This document shows, one piece after another, positions 55,396 through 63,735 of a stretch of 64,000 bases of DNA. Both the position numbers and the translations under genes were made by a program. The stretch lies in the NCBI RefSeq assembly GCF_030269445.1, contig NZ_BSTJ01000001.1, positions 211,898-275,897 of the forward strand, written 5' to 3'. Every line of letters starts with the position of its first letter. The first letter of the stretch is position 1. The notes beneath the pieces were generated by a model, which was given only the letters and a program-made list of their open reading frames with translations, was not told the origin of the DNA and searched no databases. Origin of the DNA: Actinoallomurus iriomotensis. Its GTDB lineage: Bacteria > Actinomycetota > Actinomycetes > Streptosporangiales > Streptosporangiaceae.

Positions 55396-55408
55396 GATGG
55401 CAACCATC
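55396..55408. promoter_or_regulatory. Short palindrome in the pucR/allH divergent region
   Basis: GATGGCAACCATC has 5-bp inverted arms with a 3-base centre, about 60 bases from the pucR start and 80 from the DUF2877 start. It could be a PucR site, but a 10-base dyad can arise by chance. Confidence 0.35.
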
Positions 55409-55488
55409 CTTGGCAGAATTCTCCATACGGCCGGACCCCGGCCCGGTCTACGTTCGCCACGAGCGAGCCATCACGGGGAGGCGATCTG

Positions 55489-56415
55489 GTGACGGTGTCC
55501 ACCGCCCGGCGCAGGACCGGCACGCGTGGCTCCCACGCGGCGGCGCCCACTCTCGCCGGCGCCGCCAGCCTGGGCGTCCGCTCCGCGCTCGGCGGGCCCC
55601 GGCGTCACGGCCGGGTCATCGCCGTGTTCCCCACCGCCGTCTACCTCCGGGTCGACCGGTCCTCCGAGCCCGCGGTGATCGCGCTGACCACCTCCGACGC
55701 CGTACGCCCGCCGAACGCGGTCGTGCTGGCCGTCCCCGGCCGGCAGGAGCCGTTCCGCGCGGTGCGCGAGGGCGACGAGGCGTACGTCGGCGACGGCTGC
55801 GCCCTGGTCGACGGGCGGCTGCGCGCGCGGGTGCGCCGCTGGTGGGACCCCACGCCCGTGCTCGGGCCGCTGTCGCTGGCCCGGCTCTCGCACGGTGAGC
55901 GCGCGCTCGGCGCCGTCACCGGGCCGTGGGGGCTGTCCGGCCACGAGACGCCGAAGAGGCTCGCGGAGGCCTGCCTGGCGGGCGACCTCGCGCACGCCGT
56001 GGACGCCGCCGAGCGCATCGTCGGCCTCGGCCCGGGCCTGACGCCCAGCGGCGACGACGCCCTGGCCGGCCTGCTGCTCGCCCTGCGCCTGCTCGGCGGC
56101 GCGGTGCCCGGCGGCGGGCGCGCGGTGTGGCTCGCCGACTGGCTCGGCGCCGCCGTCACCGCCCACGCGGGCGACCGTACGACTTCGCTCGCCGCGACCC
56201 TGCTGCACTGCGCCGCGCGCGGCCAGGCGAGTTTCGAGGCCGCGGCCGTCCTGCGCGGCATCGCCGGCCAGGACCCGCTCGTCCCCGCCGCGCGGCGGCT
56301 GCTCGCCACCGGTCACACGTCCGGCGCCGACCTGACGTGGGGCCTGCTGCTCGGCTGCCGCGCCGCGCTGGCGCTGAGCTCCGCCGCCCGGCCCGCGCCC
56401 GGCGAGGACCCGTGA
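55489..56415 (+). CDS. allH: DUF2877 protein (AllH/YlbF-like transcarbamoylase subunit)
   Basis: A 308-residue DUF2877 protein. In E. coli the equivalent YlbF is now named AllH, one of three subunits of oxamic transcarbamylase (AllFGH), which phosphorolyses oxalurate to oxamate and carbamoyl phosphate. The family signature VGLGPGLTPSGDDALAGLLLAL sits near residue 180; AGDRTTSLAATLL and TSGADLTWGLLLG follow. GTG 55489 has GGGGAGG just upstream. It is the first gene of an operon divergent from pucR and its stop overlaps the next start (GTGA). Its individual role in catalysis is unknown. Confidence 0.88.
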   Translation: MTVSTARRRTGTRGSHAAAPTLAGAASLGVRSALGGPRRHGRVIAVFPTAVYLRVDRSSEPAVIALTTSDAVRPPNAVVLAVPGRQEPFRAVREGDEAYVGDGCALVDGRLRARVRRWWDPTPVLGPLSLARLSHGERALGAVTGPWGLSGHETPKRLAEACLAGDLAHAVDAAERIVGLGPGLTPSGDDALAGLLLALRLLGGAVPGGGRAVWLADWLGAAVTAHAGDRTTSLAATLLHCAARGQASFEAAAVLRGIAGQDPLVPAARRLLATGHTSGADLTWGLLLGCRAALALSSAARPAPGEDP

Positions 56416-57842
56416 GCGAGCCGACACGACCGAGCAGGAGGCTGGACACTCTGGGCACCAAAGAACTGGTGGAGGTACGGCCCGGCGCGTACCACGACTC
56501 GGTGACGCTCATGCGGGCCGGCCGCCGCCTGACCGAACGCCCGGGGGTGAGCGCCGCGCTGACGGCCATGGCCACCACGCTCAACGTCGACCTGCTCGCC
56601 GAGATGGGCTTCACGCCTCCGCGCGGGGCGCGGCCCGACGACCTGCTCGTGGCGATCCGCGCGGACGACGAGGCCGCGCTGGAGGCCGCCCGCGCCGCCG
56701 TCGACGAGTTGCTCGCCACCCGCGCCGCGCCCCGCGCGTTCGGCGCCCCTCCCCCGGCCCGCACCACCGGGTCGGCGGCCCGGCGGATCGACGCCACCGT
56801 CGCGCTGATCTCGGTGCCCGGACCGTACGTCTTCGCCGAGGCGATGGACGCGCTGGAGGCCGGGCTGAACCCCATGATCTTCAGCGACAACGTGCCGGTC
56901 GAGCACGAGCTGGCGCTCAAGGAGACGGCCGCGCGGCGCGGCCTGCTCGTGATGGGCCCCGACTGCGGCACCGCCGTGATCGGCGGCGTCGGGCTCGGCT
57001 TCGCCAACGTCGTGCGTCCCGGCCGGATCGGCCTGGTCGCCGCCTCCGGCACCGGCGCCCAGCAGGTCATGAGCCTGCTCGACGAGGCCGGCGCGGGGAT
57101 CAGCCACGTGCTGGGCGTCGGCGGGCGCGACCTGTCCGCCGAGATCAGCGGCCGCTCGGCGCTCCAGGCCCTGCGGGCGCTGGACGCCGACCCGGCGACC
57201 GACCTGATCGTCGTGGTCTCCAAACCGCCCGCCCCGGAGGTCGGCGACCTCATCCGCGCCGCGGCGCGACGGCTGGCCACCCCGGTCCGCTTCGGCCTGC
57301 TCGGCGAAGGCGGCGCGGATCTGACCGCCGTGGCCGAGGACGCCCTGAAGGCCGTCGGCGCGCCGGTGCCGTCCTGGCCGTCCTGGACACCCGCGGCGCG
57401 TGCGCACGCGCCGCGGCGCGGCCGGATCCGCGGGCTGTTCGCCGGGGGCACGCTGTGCGCGGAGGCGTCGATCGTCGCCGGTGCGACACCGCACGAGATG
57501 ACCGACCTCGGCGACGACCGGTACACCCGTGGCCGCGCCCATCCGATGATCGACCCGACGCTGCGGCTCGAACGCCTCGCCGCGGAGACGGCGAGCGACG
57601 CGAACGCGGTCGTGCTCATCGACGTCGTCCTCGGCCACGGTGCCGACCCCGATCCCGCCGCCGCCCTGGTCCCGCTCGTGCGGGACGCCCGGGTGCCGGT
57701 GGTCGTGTCGCTGTGCGGCACCTCCGGCGACCCGCAGGGCCGCGACCGGCAGGCCCGGGCGCTCACGGACGCCGGCGCGGCGGTCTTCGCCTCCAACGCG
57801 GCGGCCACGCGTCACGCCGTCACCCTCGCGGAAGGATCGTGA
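56412..57842 (+). CDS. allF: FdrA-family acyl-CoA-synthetase-fold protein (AllF-like)
   Basis: A 476-residue FdrA homologue, built like the succinyl-CoA synthetase alpha chain. The Rossmann-like domain starts near ATVALISVPGPYVFAEAMDA, continues FSDNVPVEHELALKETAARR and MGPDCGTAVIGGVGLGFANV, with the ligase region FAGGTLCAEASIVAG and VVSLCGTSGDPQGR. E. coli AllF (FdrA, about 555 residues) is the homologue in oxamic transcarbamylase. GTG 56412 overlaps the DUF2877 stop by four bases. Since acyl-phosphate and carbamoyl-phosphate chemistry are similar, it is the likely catalytic subunit. Confidence 0.9.
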   Translation: MSEPTRPSRRLDTLGTKELVEVRPGAYHDSVTLMRAGRRLTERPGVSAALTAMATTLNVDLLAEMGFTPPRGARPDDLLVAIRADDEAALEAARAAVDELLATRAAPRAFGAPPPARTTGSAARRIDATVALISVPGPYVFAEAMDALEAGLNPMIFSDNVPVEHELALKETAARRGLLVMGPDCGTAVIGGVGLGFANVVRPGRIGLVAASGTGAQQVMSLLDEAGAGISHVLGVGGRDLSAEISGRSALQALRALDADPATDLIVVVSKPPAPEVGDLIRAAARRLATPVRFGLLGEGGADLTAVAEDALKAVGAPVPSWPSWTPAARAHAPRRGRIRGLFAGGTLCAEASIVAGATPHEMTDLGDDRYTRGRAHPMIDPTLRLERLAAETASDANAVVLIDVVLGHGADPDPAAALVPLVRDARVPVVVSLCGTSGDPQGRDRQARALTDAGAAVFASNAAATRHAVTLAEGS

Positions 57843-57844
57843 CC

Positions 57845-59254
57845 ATGCGCGGGAGAGACGACGACGGCGCCGGGCTCGGCGGGCTGCTCACCCGCGAGGT
57901 GAAGGTCGTCGCGGCCGGCGCGTCCGTGCTGGCCGACGCGCTCGCCGAGCAGGCGGTACCGGTCGAGCCGGTCGAGTGGCGACCGCCGGCCGAAGATCTG
58001 GCCGGTGATCTGGCCGTCGTCATGGGCGACCGGCGCCGCGCGGACGCCAACGCCGAGGCGGTCCGCCGCATGCTCGACGCCCGGCCCCACCTGGTCGACG
58101 TCCGGCCCGCGAGCGAGGTCCTCGGCATCGAGCGCGGCGCGTTCCTCCACGCCGGACCGCCTTTGACCTGGGATCGCGCCTCGGGCCCGATGCGCGGCGC
58201 GCTCATCGGCGCGGCGCTCTTCGAGGGCCTGGCGGACACGCCGGAGGACGCCGAGCGGATGCTGCGGACGGCGCCCATCGACCCCTGTCACCATCACCGC
58301 GCGGTCGGCCCGATGGCCGGTGTGGTCAGCCCGTCGATGTGGATGTTCGTGGTCGAGGACGCCGAGAGCGGCGGCACCGCGTACTGCTCGCTCAACGAGG
58401 GGCTCGGCAAGGTGCTGCGCTACGGGGCGTACGGGCCGGAGGTGATCGAGCGGCTGCGCTGGATGGCCGGCGACCTCGGCCCGGCGCTGCGCGACGCGGT
58501 GCGGGCGCACGGCCCCGTCGACCTGCGCGCGATCATGGCGCAGGCGCTGCACATGGGCGACGAGCTGCACAACCGCAACCGCGCGGCGACCTCCCTGTTC
58601 GTGCGCGAGCTGGCGGGCGACCTGGCCGAGGCGGGCGGCGCGGAGGCGCTGCGGTTCGCGGCCGGAAACGACCACTTCTTCCTGAACCTGGCCATGGCCG
58701 CGGGCAAGGTGAGCACGGACGCGGCCCGCGGGGTGCCCGGCTCGTCGATGGTCGTGGCGATGGCGCGGAACGGCACGGACTTCGGCGTCCAGGTCTCCGG
58801 CACGGGAGACCGCTGGTTCACCGGGCCGGCCGGCGTGCCCGACGGGCTCTACCTGGGCTCGTACGGCCCGGCCGACGCCAACCCCGACATCGGCGACTCG
58901 ACCATCACCGAGACGACCGGGGTGGGCGGATTCGCCATGGCGGCGGCGCCGGCGATCGTGCGGTTCATCGGCGGCGAGGTGCCCGACGCGCTCGCCGCGA
59001 CACAGCGGATGTACGAGATCACGCTGGCCGAGCACCCGGCCTTCCAGGTGCCGATCCTGGACTTTCGCGGCACACCGGTGGGCATCGACGTCACCAAGGT
59101 CGTCCGCACCGGCCTGCTGCCGGTCGTCAACACCGGTATCGCCGGCCGCGTCGCCGGCACCGGCCAGGTGGGCGCCGGCCTGGTGTCCCCGCCGGCCGAG
59201 GTCTTCCCCCAGGCCGTGCGCGCCCTGGCCGAGGAGGCGACAATCACACCATGA
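57845..59254 (+). CDS. allG: DUF1116 protein (AllG/YlbE-like transcarbamoylase subunit)
   Basis: A 469-residue DUF1116 protein, equivalent to E. coli YlbE/AllG. Family blocks seen: VEWRPPAEDLAGDLAVVMGDRRRADANAEAV-type N-terminus, HHHRAVGPMAGVVSPSMWMF, QALHMGDELHNRNRAATSLF, GNDHFFLNLAMAAGKVS and DSTITETTGVGGFAMAAAPA. These His/Asn/Asp clusters look like active-site material. ATG 57845 is used here; a GTG two codons earlier overlaps the fdrA stop (GTGA) as at the previous junction and is equally likely. Together with DUF2877 and FdrA it should form one transcarbamoylase. Confidence 0.9.
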   Translation: MRGRDDDGAGLGGLLTREVKVVAAGASVLADALAEQAVPVEPVEWRPPAEDLAGDLAVVMGDRRRADANAEAVRRMLDARPHLVDVRPASEVLGIERGAFLHAGPPLTWDRASGPMRGALIGAALFEGLADTPEDAERMLRTAPIDPCHHHRAVGPMAGVVSPSMWMFVVEDAESGGTAYCSLNEGLGKVLRYGAYGPEVIERLRWMAGDLGPALRDAVRAHGPVDLRAIMAQALHMGDELHNRNRAATSLFVRELAGDLAEAGGAEALRFAAGNDHFFLNLAMAAGKVSTDAARGVPGSSMVVAMARNGTDFGVQVSGTGDRWFTGPAGVPDGLYLGSYGPADANPDIGDSTITETTGVGGFAMAAAPAIVRFIGGEVPDALAATQRMYEITLAEHPAFQVPILDFRGTPVGIDVTKVVRTGLLPVVNTGIAGRVAGTGQVGAGLVSPPAEVFPQAVRALAEEATITP

Positions 59255-60156
59255 CGCTCTCGGGTGACCAGTACGAGATCTCCGCCGGGCCCTATACGGC
59301 GATCGTGACCGAGCAGGGCGCGAGCCTGCGCGCGCTCGCCTGCGACGGCCGTCCGCTGATCCTCTCCCACGACGCCGACGAGCCGACGCCGGCCGCCGCC
59401 GGGCAGCTGCTCGCGCCCTGGCCCAACCGCATCGACCACGGCCGCTACTCCTTCGGCGGCGAGACCCACGCCCTGCCGATCAACGAGGGCCCGCTGGACA
59501 ACGCGATCCACGGGCTCGTCCGGTTCGCGCCCTGGCGCGTCGCCGCGCACGAACGACACCGCGTGTCCCTCACGCACCGGCTGCTCGGGTACTCGGGCTA
59601 TCCGTTCCGCCTCGACCTCACCGTGGAGTACGCCCTCGACGCCGACGGCGGGCTGACGGTGCGCCAGTCGGCGCGCAACGCCGGATCACGCGTCGCGCCG
59701 TACGGGCACGGGGCGCACCCCTACCTCACGCTCGGGCGGCCGCTGGACGAGTGCGAACTGCTCGTCACCGCCGAGCGCTACCTGGAGATCGACCGGCGCG
59801 CCATCCCGGTCGGAGCCCCGCAGGACGTCGCCGGCACGCCGTACGACTTCCGCGAGCCGCGGCGGCTCGGCGCCACCGCGATCAACAACCCCTACACCGG
59901 GCTGGTCCGCGACGGCGACGGCCGCGCGTGGATACGGCTCAGTGACGGCGAGCAGGCCGTGGCGCTGTGGGCGGGCGAGGGGCACCCGTGGCTGGAGGTC
60001 TACACCCGCGACGAGGTGACCGACGAGACGTGGCGCACCGGCCTCGGTGCCGAGCCGATGACCTGCCCGCCCAACTCCTTCGTCACCGGCGTCGACCTCA
60101 TCGCGCTCGAGCCCGGCGAGGAGACCACCGGCGTGTGGGGCGTCACCGCGGGCTGA
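59251..60156 (+). CDS. Aldose 1-epimerase (GalM-like)
   Basis: A 301-residue galactose-mutarotase-fold protein. The conserved catalytic residues appear to be present: His in AIHGLVRFAPW and in GHGAHPYLTLG, and Glu in GAEPMTCPPNSF. Other GalM signatures are GQLLAPWPNRIDHGRYSFGG and WLEVYTRD. The ATG overlaps the DUF1116 stop by four bases (ATGA), so it is translated with the transcarbamoylase genes, where a sugar mutarotase has no obvious job. It may open or epimerise a hemiaminal-like intermediate or act on a nucleoside sugar; that is speculation. Confidence 0.9.
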   Translation: MTLSGDQYEISAGPYTAIVTEQGASLRALACDGRPLILSHDADEPTPAAAGQLLAPWPNRIDHGRYSFGGETHALPINEGPLDNAIHGLVRFAPWRVAAHERHRVSLTHRLLGYSGYPFRLDLTVEYALDADGGLTVRQSARNAGSRVAPYGHGAHPYLTLGRPLDECELLVTAERYLEIDRRAIPVGAPQDVAGTPYDFREPRRLGATAINNPYTGLVRDGDGRAWIRLSDGEQAVALWAGEGHPWLEVYTRDEVTDETWRTGLGAEPMTCPPNSFVTGVDLIALEPGEETTGVWGVTAG

Positions 60157-60234
60157 CGGCCGTACGTGATCACCCGTCTCGGGGCGGTTCCGGTCGGTAA
60201 CGTGGGCCGCAGCATCTCTGGGAGGGAAACCGCG

Positions 60235-61440
60235 GTGAAGTTGACTCTGTCCTCGCTCGACGATCTGAACGCTCGCGTCGAGGAGGCGCGCGCCGAGCAC
60301 GAACGCCGCCACCCCGGCGAGCCGGCGGACCGGCAGCCGGTGCACACGGTGTACGTGCCCGCGGACCGTTTCACCGCGGACACCCCCGGCGAGCTGGGCG
60401 CGGAGGCGCTGCGGCTGCTGGACGCCCACGCCGCGGACCCTTCCACGTTGACCGCGGCGTTCGGCGTCGAGCCGTCGCTGACCGAGACGGTACGCGAGCG
60501 GGTCGCCGCCAAGCTCTCCCGTGACCCGGTCGAGGACGTGCGGATCGACTTCGAGGACGGCTACGGCGTACGCGACGACGAAGAGGAGGACGCGCACGTC
60601 GCCGCCGCCGTCGAGCAGGTCGCGCGGGCGTACGAGACGCGGCGGCTGCCCTACTACTGGGGACTGCGGGTCCGGTCGTTCGCGGACGGCGGGCACGCGC
60701 GGTCGATGCGCACTCTCGACGGGTTCCTCACCGGGCTGGCCGAACGCCTCGGCAAGCTGCCGGGCGGCTTCGTGGTGACGTTCCCGAAGATCATCACGGC
60801 CGAGCACGTGAAGATCTTCACCGAGTTCCTGTCCCGGTTCGAGGACGAGATCGGGCTGCCGGAGAACATGCTGCGCTTCGAGATCCAGGTCGAGACCCCC
60901 GAGTCGGTCACCGGCCTGCCCGCGATCGTCGAGGCCGCCGGCGGCCGGCTGAGGGCCGCCCACTTCGGCGTCTACGACTACACGGCCGCGCTGGGGCTGC
61001 CGCCGTCGGAGCAGCGGCTGGACCACCCGTCCTGCGAGTACGCCCGGCACGTCATGCAGGTGACGCTGGTCGGCACGGGCGTGCGCCTGTCGGACGGCTC
61101 GACCAACATCGTCCCGGCGGGTGACGAGACGGCCGACGTCCACAAGGCGTGGCGCCGCCACTCCGCCCTGGTGCGCTACTCCCTGCTGCACGGCTACAAC
61201 CAGGGCTGGGACCTGCACGCGGCCCACCTGGCCAGCCGGTTCGCCACCGTCTACGCCTTCCACCTGAACGGCCTGGACGACGTCATCGACCGGGTCCGCG
61301 CGTGGAACGACGCCGGAGGCGCCGACGGCCCGGCGGACGGCGTGCTCGACGAGCCGGCGACCATCAAGGCACTGACCGCACGGCTGCGGCGCGCGGTCGA
61401 CTGCGGCGCGATCGACGCCGACGCCGTCACGCTTCCCTGA
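60235..61440 (+). CDS. DUF6986 aldolase/citrate-lyase-like protein
   Basis: A 401-residue protein of the HpcH/HpaI aldolase and citrate lyase beta superfamily. TIM-barrel acidic motifs are VRIDFEDGYGVRDDEEED, FPKIITAEHVKIFTEF, FEIQVETPESVTGLPAIV (metal Glu) and HFGVYDYTAALGL (metal Asp). Related genes often sit in actinobacterial purine-degradation clusters near malate synthase. GTG 60235 has GGGAGGG eight bases upstream. It follows the epimerase gene by 78 bases on the same strand and could process the carboxylic-acid product of ring degradation, but its reaction is not known. Confidence 0.85.
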   Translation: MKLTLSSLDDLNARVEEARAEHERRHPGEPADRQPVHTVYVPADRFTADTPGELGAEALRLLDAHAADPSTLTAAFGVEPSLTETVRERVAAKLSRDPVEDVRIDFEDGYGVRDDEEEDAHVAAAVEQVARAYETRRLPYYWGLRVRSFADGGHARSMRTLDGFLTGLAERLGKLPGGFVVTFPKIITAEHVKIFTEFLSRFEDEIGLPENMLRFEIQVETPESVTGLPAIVEAAGGRLRAAHFGVYDYTAALGLPPSEQRLDHPSCEYARHVMQVTLVGTGVRLSDGSTNIVPAGDETADVHKAWRRHSALVRYSLLHGYNQGWDLHAAHLASRFATVYAFHLNGLDDVIDRVRAWNDAGGADGPADGVLDEPATIKALTARLRRAVDCGAIDADAVTLP

Positions 61441-61750
61441 GATCCGCCTCGCGCCCGAAGATCATCGAATCGGCGCCGCGGCCCTCGTCGTCGGCGCCGT
61501 CGAGCCCGGCGATCGTCCGGCGGAGGTTCTCCACCGCGACCGTCTGCTCGTACATGCGGCCCATGATGTCGCGCAGCGTGTGCACCACGACCATCGTGGC
61601 CTCCGCCTGCGCCATCGTGGCATGGACCTGGGCCTTGGCAACGTCCGGCACGGGGGCGCTCATGGCCTCGGCCGCCTTGGCGAGGTGACCCGCCGTGCTG
61701 TCGTTGTGCGTGACCCAGTGGTAGCCGGGCTCTTCCGGCCAGTTGCTCAT
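61427..61750 (-). CDS. Small helical protein, unknown function
   Basis: A 107-residue protein that I do not recognise. It starts SNWPEEPGYHWVTHNDSTAG and is otherwise helical and Ala/Met-rich (AKAQVHATMAQAEATMVVVHTLRDIMGRMYEQTVAVENLRR), with an acidic tail. I chose ATG 61750; 61792 would add 14 residues. It overlaps the convergent DUF6986 gene by 14 bases. Codon bias suggests a genuine gene, possibly a small phage- or cell-envelope-like coiled coil. No membrane segment or motif is seen. Confidence 0.6.
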   Translation of the reverse strand: MSNWPEEPGYHWVTHNDSTAGHLAKAAEAMSAPVPDVAKAQVHATMAQAEATMVVVHTLRDIMGRMYEQTVAVENLRRTIAGLDGADDEGRGADSMIFGREADLREA

Positions 61751-61846
61751 CGCGCGCCTTCCCACGGTCGCCCCGGCACCGTTGTTCGTCACTTACGCCA
61801 CAGAGCCCCCGGCCTGTGGAAGACGCGCGAGCGCCGCGGCCGGTTG

Positions 61847-62434
61847 TCACCGGGACCCGCCGTACCTCTGAAGATCTTCGGGCGTGTCGATGTCGCCGGG
61901 GTCGGCGATGTCATCGCAGGCCACCGGAACCACGAGGTCGGACCGGGCGCGCAGGAACTCACGCGCCCCCACGTCGCCCTTCGCGTACGCGGCGGCCTCG
62001 TCGAAGTACTCGTGGGCGATGAGGACCGGGTTGCGCGGACGGCCGCCGTAGGTCGCCACCGCGACCCGCGCCCCGGTCTCGTAGGCCGCCCGCAGCCGCC
62101 GCACGGCCGCGGCGGTGACGTGGGGCTGGTCGACCAGGGCGATCACCACGGCCGGGCAGGCGGGCGCGAGCGCGGACAGCCCGGTCCGCAGCGAGGAGCC
62201 CATCCCGCTGCGCCATTCGGGGTTGTGCACGACCACGGCGCCCGCGACGTCGACGCGCGCCGCGCCGGTGATCACGACGATCGGCGTGCAGCCGGCCTCG
62301 TGCAGCATCCGCACGCCCCGGTCCACCAGGCGCGTCCCGTCGATCTCGACGAGCGCCTTCGGCGTACCGAGCCTGCTCCCCTCCCCCGCGGCGAGCAACA
62401 GTCCCGCGGGCGCTCCCGCATGCCTGGTCTCCAT
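61847..62434 (-). CDS. mocA: Molybdenum cofactor cytidylyltransferase (MocA-like)
   Basis: A 195-residue nucleotidyltransferase. GLLLAAGEGSRLGTPKALVEID is the NTP-binding signature; VIALVDQPHVTAAAVRRL and RNPVLIAHEYFDE are hallmarks of MocA/MobA-like enzymes. MocA attaches CMP to molybdopterin, giving the MCD form used by CoxL-type hydroxylases, fitting the large subunit at 48-51 kb. ATG 62434 begins the conserved start METRHAGAPAGLLLAAG. It follows xdhC on the same strand and may belong to the same maturation operon. Confidence 0.88.
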   Translation of the reverse strand: METRHAGAPAGLLLAAGEGSRLGTPKALVEIDGTRLVDRGVRMLHEAGCTPIVVITGAARVDVAGAVVVHNPEWRSGMGSSLRTGLSALAPACPAVVIALVDQPHVTAAAVRRLRAAYETGARVAVATYGGRPRNPVLIAHEYFDEAAAYAKGDVGAREFLRARSDLVVPVACDDIADPGDIDTPEDLQRYGGSR

Positions 62435-62610
62435 GCTCGGACAGCGTATCCACGTCCCGCGCCGCCGACCGGCCGAATCGCTGATCATCATCGCCCCGGT
62501 GCCGCGATCACGTGCCAATCCCGGCATATCGGGGAAGGGCCTGGCAGAGGGCGCGAAGGCCCGCTCGCCGAGGCCGGCACCACCCGCAGGTGACACCCGG
62601 GCCGTCTTCA

Positions 62611-62641
62611 CGGTGCCTGGCGCCCGGCCGTTCAGGCACCG
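62611..62641 (-). terminator. Hairpin overlapping the xdhC stop
   Basis: CGGTGCCTG (62611-62619) pairs perfectly with CAGGCACCG (62633-62641) around a 13-base loop. It overlaps the xdhC stop and precedes mocA, so it may partly terminate xdhC transcription and lower mocA expression. Confidence 0.55.
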
Positions 62642-63735
62642 TGGATGCGGCCCGCCGTGTCGGTGAGGGCCTGGCCGGTCCCGCCCCAGCGGAGCTGGAT
62701 CAGTTCGGCCGCGATCGAGACCGCGGTCTCCTCCGGGGTGCGCGCGCCCAGGTCCAGGCCGATCGGCGAGCGGAGGCGGGCGATCTCCGCGTCCGTGACG
62801 CCCGCGTCGCGGAGGCGCGCGAGGCGGTCGTCGTGGGTGCGGCGGGAGCCCATCGCGCCCACGTAGCCCGCGCGGGTGCGCAGCGCCACCTCCAGCAGCG
62901 GCACGTCGAACTTCGGGTCGTGGGTCAGCACGCAGATCACCGTGCGCTCGTCCACGTCCGCCTCGGCCTCGGTGAGGAACTTGTGCGGCCACTTCACCAC
63001 GACCTCGTCCGCCTCGGGGAACCGCTTGGCGGTCGCGAAGACCGGGCGGGCGTCGCAGACGGTCACGTGGTAGCCGAGGAACTTGCCGATCCGGGCGACG
63101 GCCGCGGCGAAGTCGATCGCGCCGAACACCAGCATGCGCGGCGGCGGAGCGAACGAGTGGACGAACACGCCCAGCTCGTCGAGCCGGCGCTCGCCGTTGC
63201 GGCCGTACCGGCGGATGCCGGTGGTGCCCTGGGCGAGCATGCCGCGCACGTCGTCGTCCACGGCCTCGTCCAGCCGCTCGACGCCGAGTGAGCCCTCCGC
63301 GCGCTCCCCCCACACGATCCGCCGGGCGCCGATCTCGCCGGGGCCCTCGATCACGGTGGCGATCGCGACCGGCTCGTGCCGCTCGATGGAGGCGACGATC
63401 TCGCCGAACAGCGGGAACGTCCGCGGGCTGATCGGCTCGACGAGGATGTCGAGGATGCCGCCGCAGGTCAGCCCGACGGCGAAGGCGTCGTCGTCGCTGA
63501 CGCCGTACCGCTGCACGACCGGCCGGCCCGACTCCACGACCTCCTGTGCCAGCTCGTACACCGCGCCCTCGACGCAGCCGCCGGACACGCTGCCCACGAC
63601 CTCACCGCCACCGGAGACGGCCATCGCGGCCCCTGCGGGACGTGGGGCGCTGCGGAAGGTGTTCACGACGGTCGCCAGCCCGAACGTCTCCCCCTCGTCG
63701 TACCACTTGGCGATATCGCCGAGGACGTCACGCAT
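62632..63735 (-). CDS. xdhC: XdhC/CoxI-family molybdenum-hydroxylase maturation protein
   Basis: A 367-residue protein. XdhC-type proteins bind the molybdenum cofactor and promote its sulfuration and insertion into xanthine-dehydrogenase-family enzymes. N-terminal features are FGLATVVNTFRSAPRPAGAA and VVGSVSGGCVEGAVYELAQE; the C-terminal Rossmann half has RMLVFGAIDFAAAVARIGKF, VCVLTHDPKFD and YVGAMGSRRTHDDRLARL. It overlaps the upstream coxE gene by eight bases, so they are coupled. It should serve the molybdenum hydroxylase at 48-52 kb. Confidence 0.93.
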   Translation of the reverse strand: MRDVLGDIAKWYDEGETFGLATVVNTFRSAPRPAGAAMAVSGGGEVVGSVSGGCVEGAVYELAQEVVESGRPVVQRYGVSDDDAFAVGLTCGGILDILVEPISPRTFPLFGEIVASIERHEPVAIATVIEGPGEIGARRIVWGERAEGSLGVERLDEAVDDDVRGMLAQGTTGIRRYGRNGERRLDELGVFVHSFAPPPRMLVFGAIDFAAAVARIGKFLGYHVTVCDARPVFATAKRFPEADEVVVKWPHKFLTEAEADVDERTVICVLTHDPKFDVPLLEVALRTRAGYVGAMGSRRTHDDRLARLRDAGVTDAEIARLRSPIGLDLGARTPEETAVSIAAELIQLRWGGTGQALTDTAGRIHGA

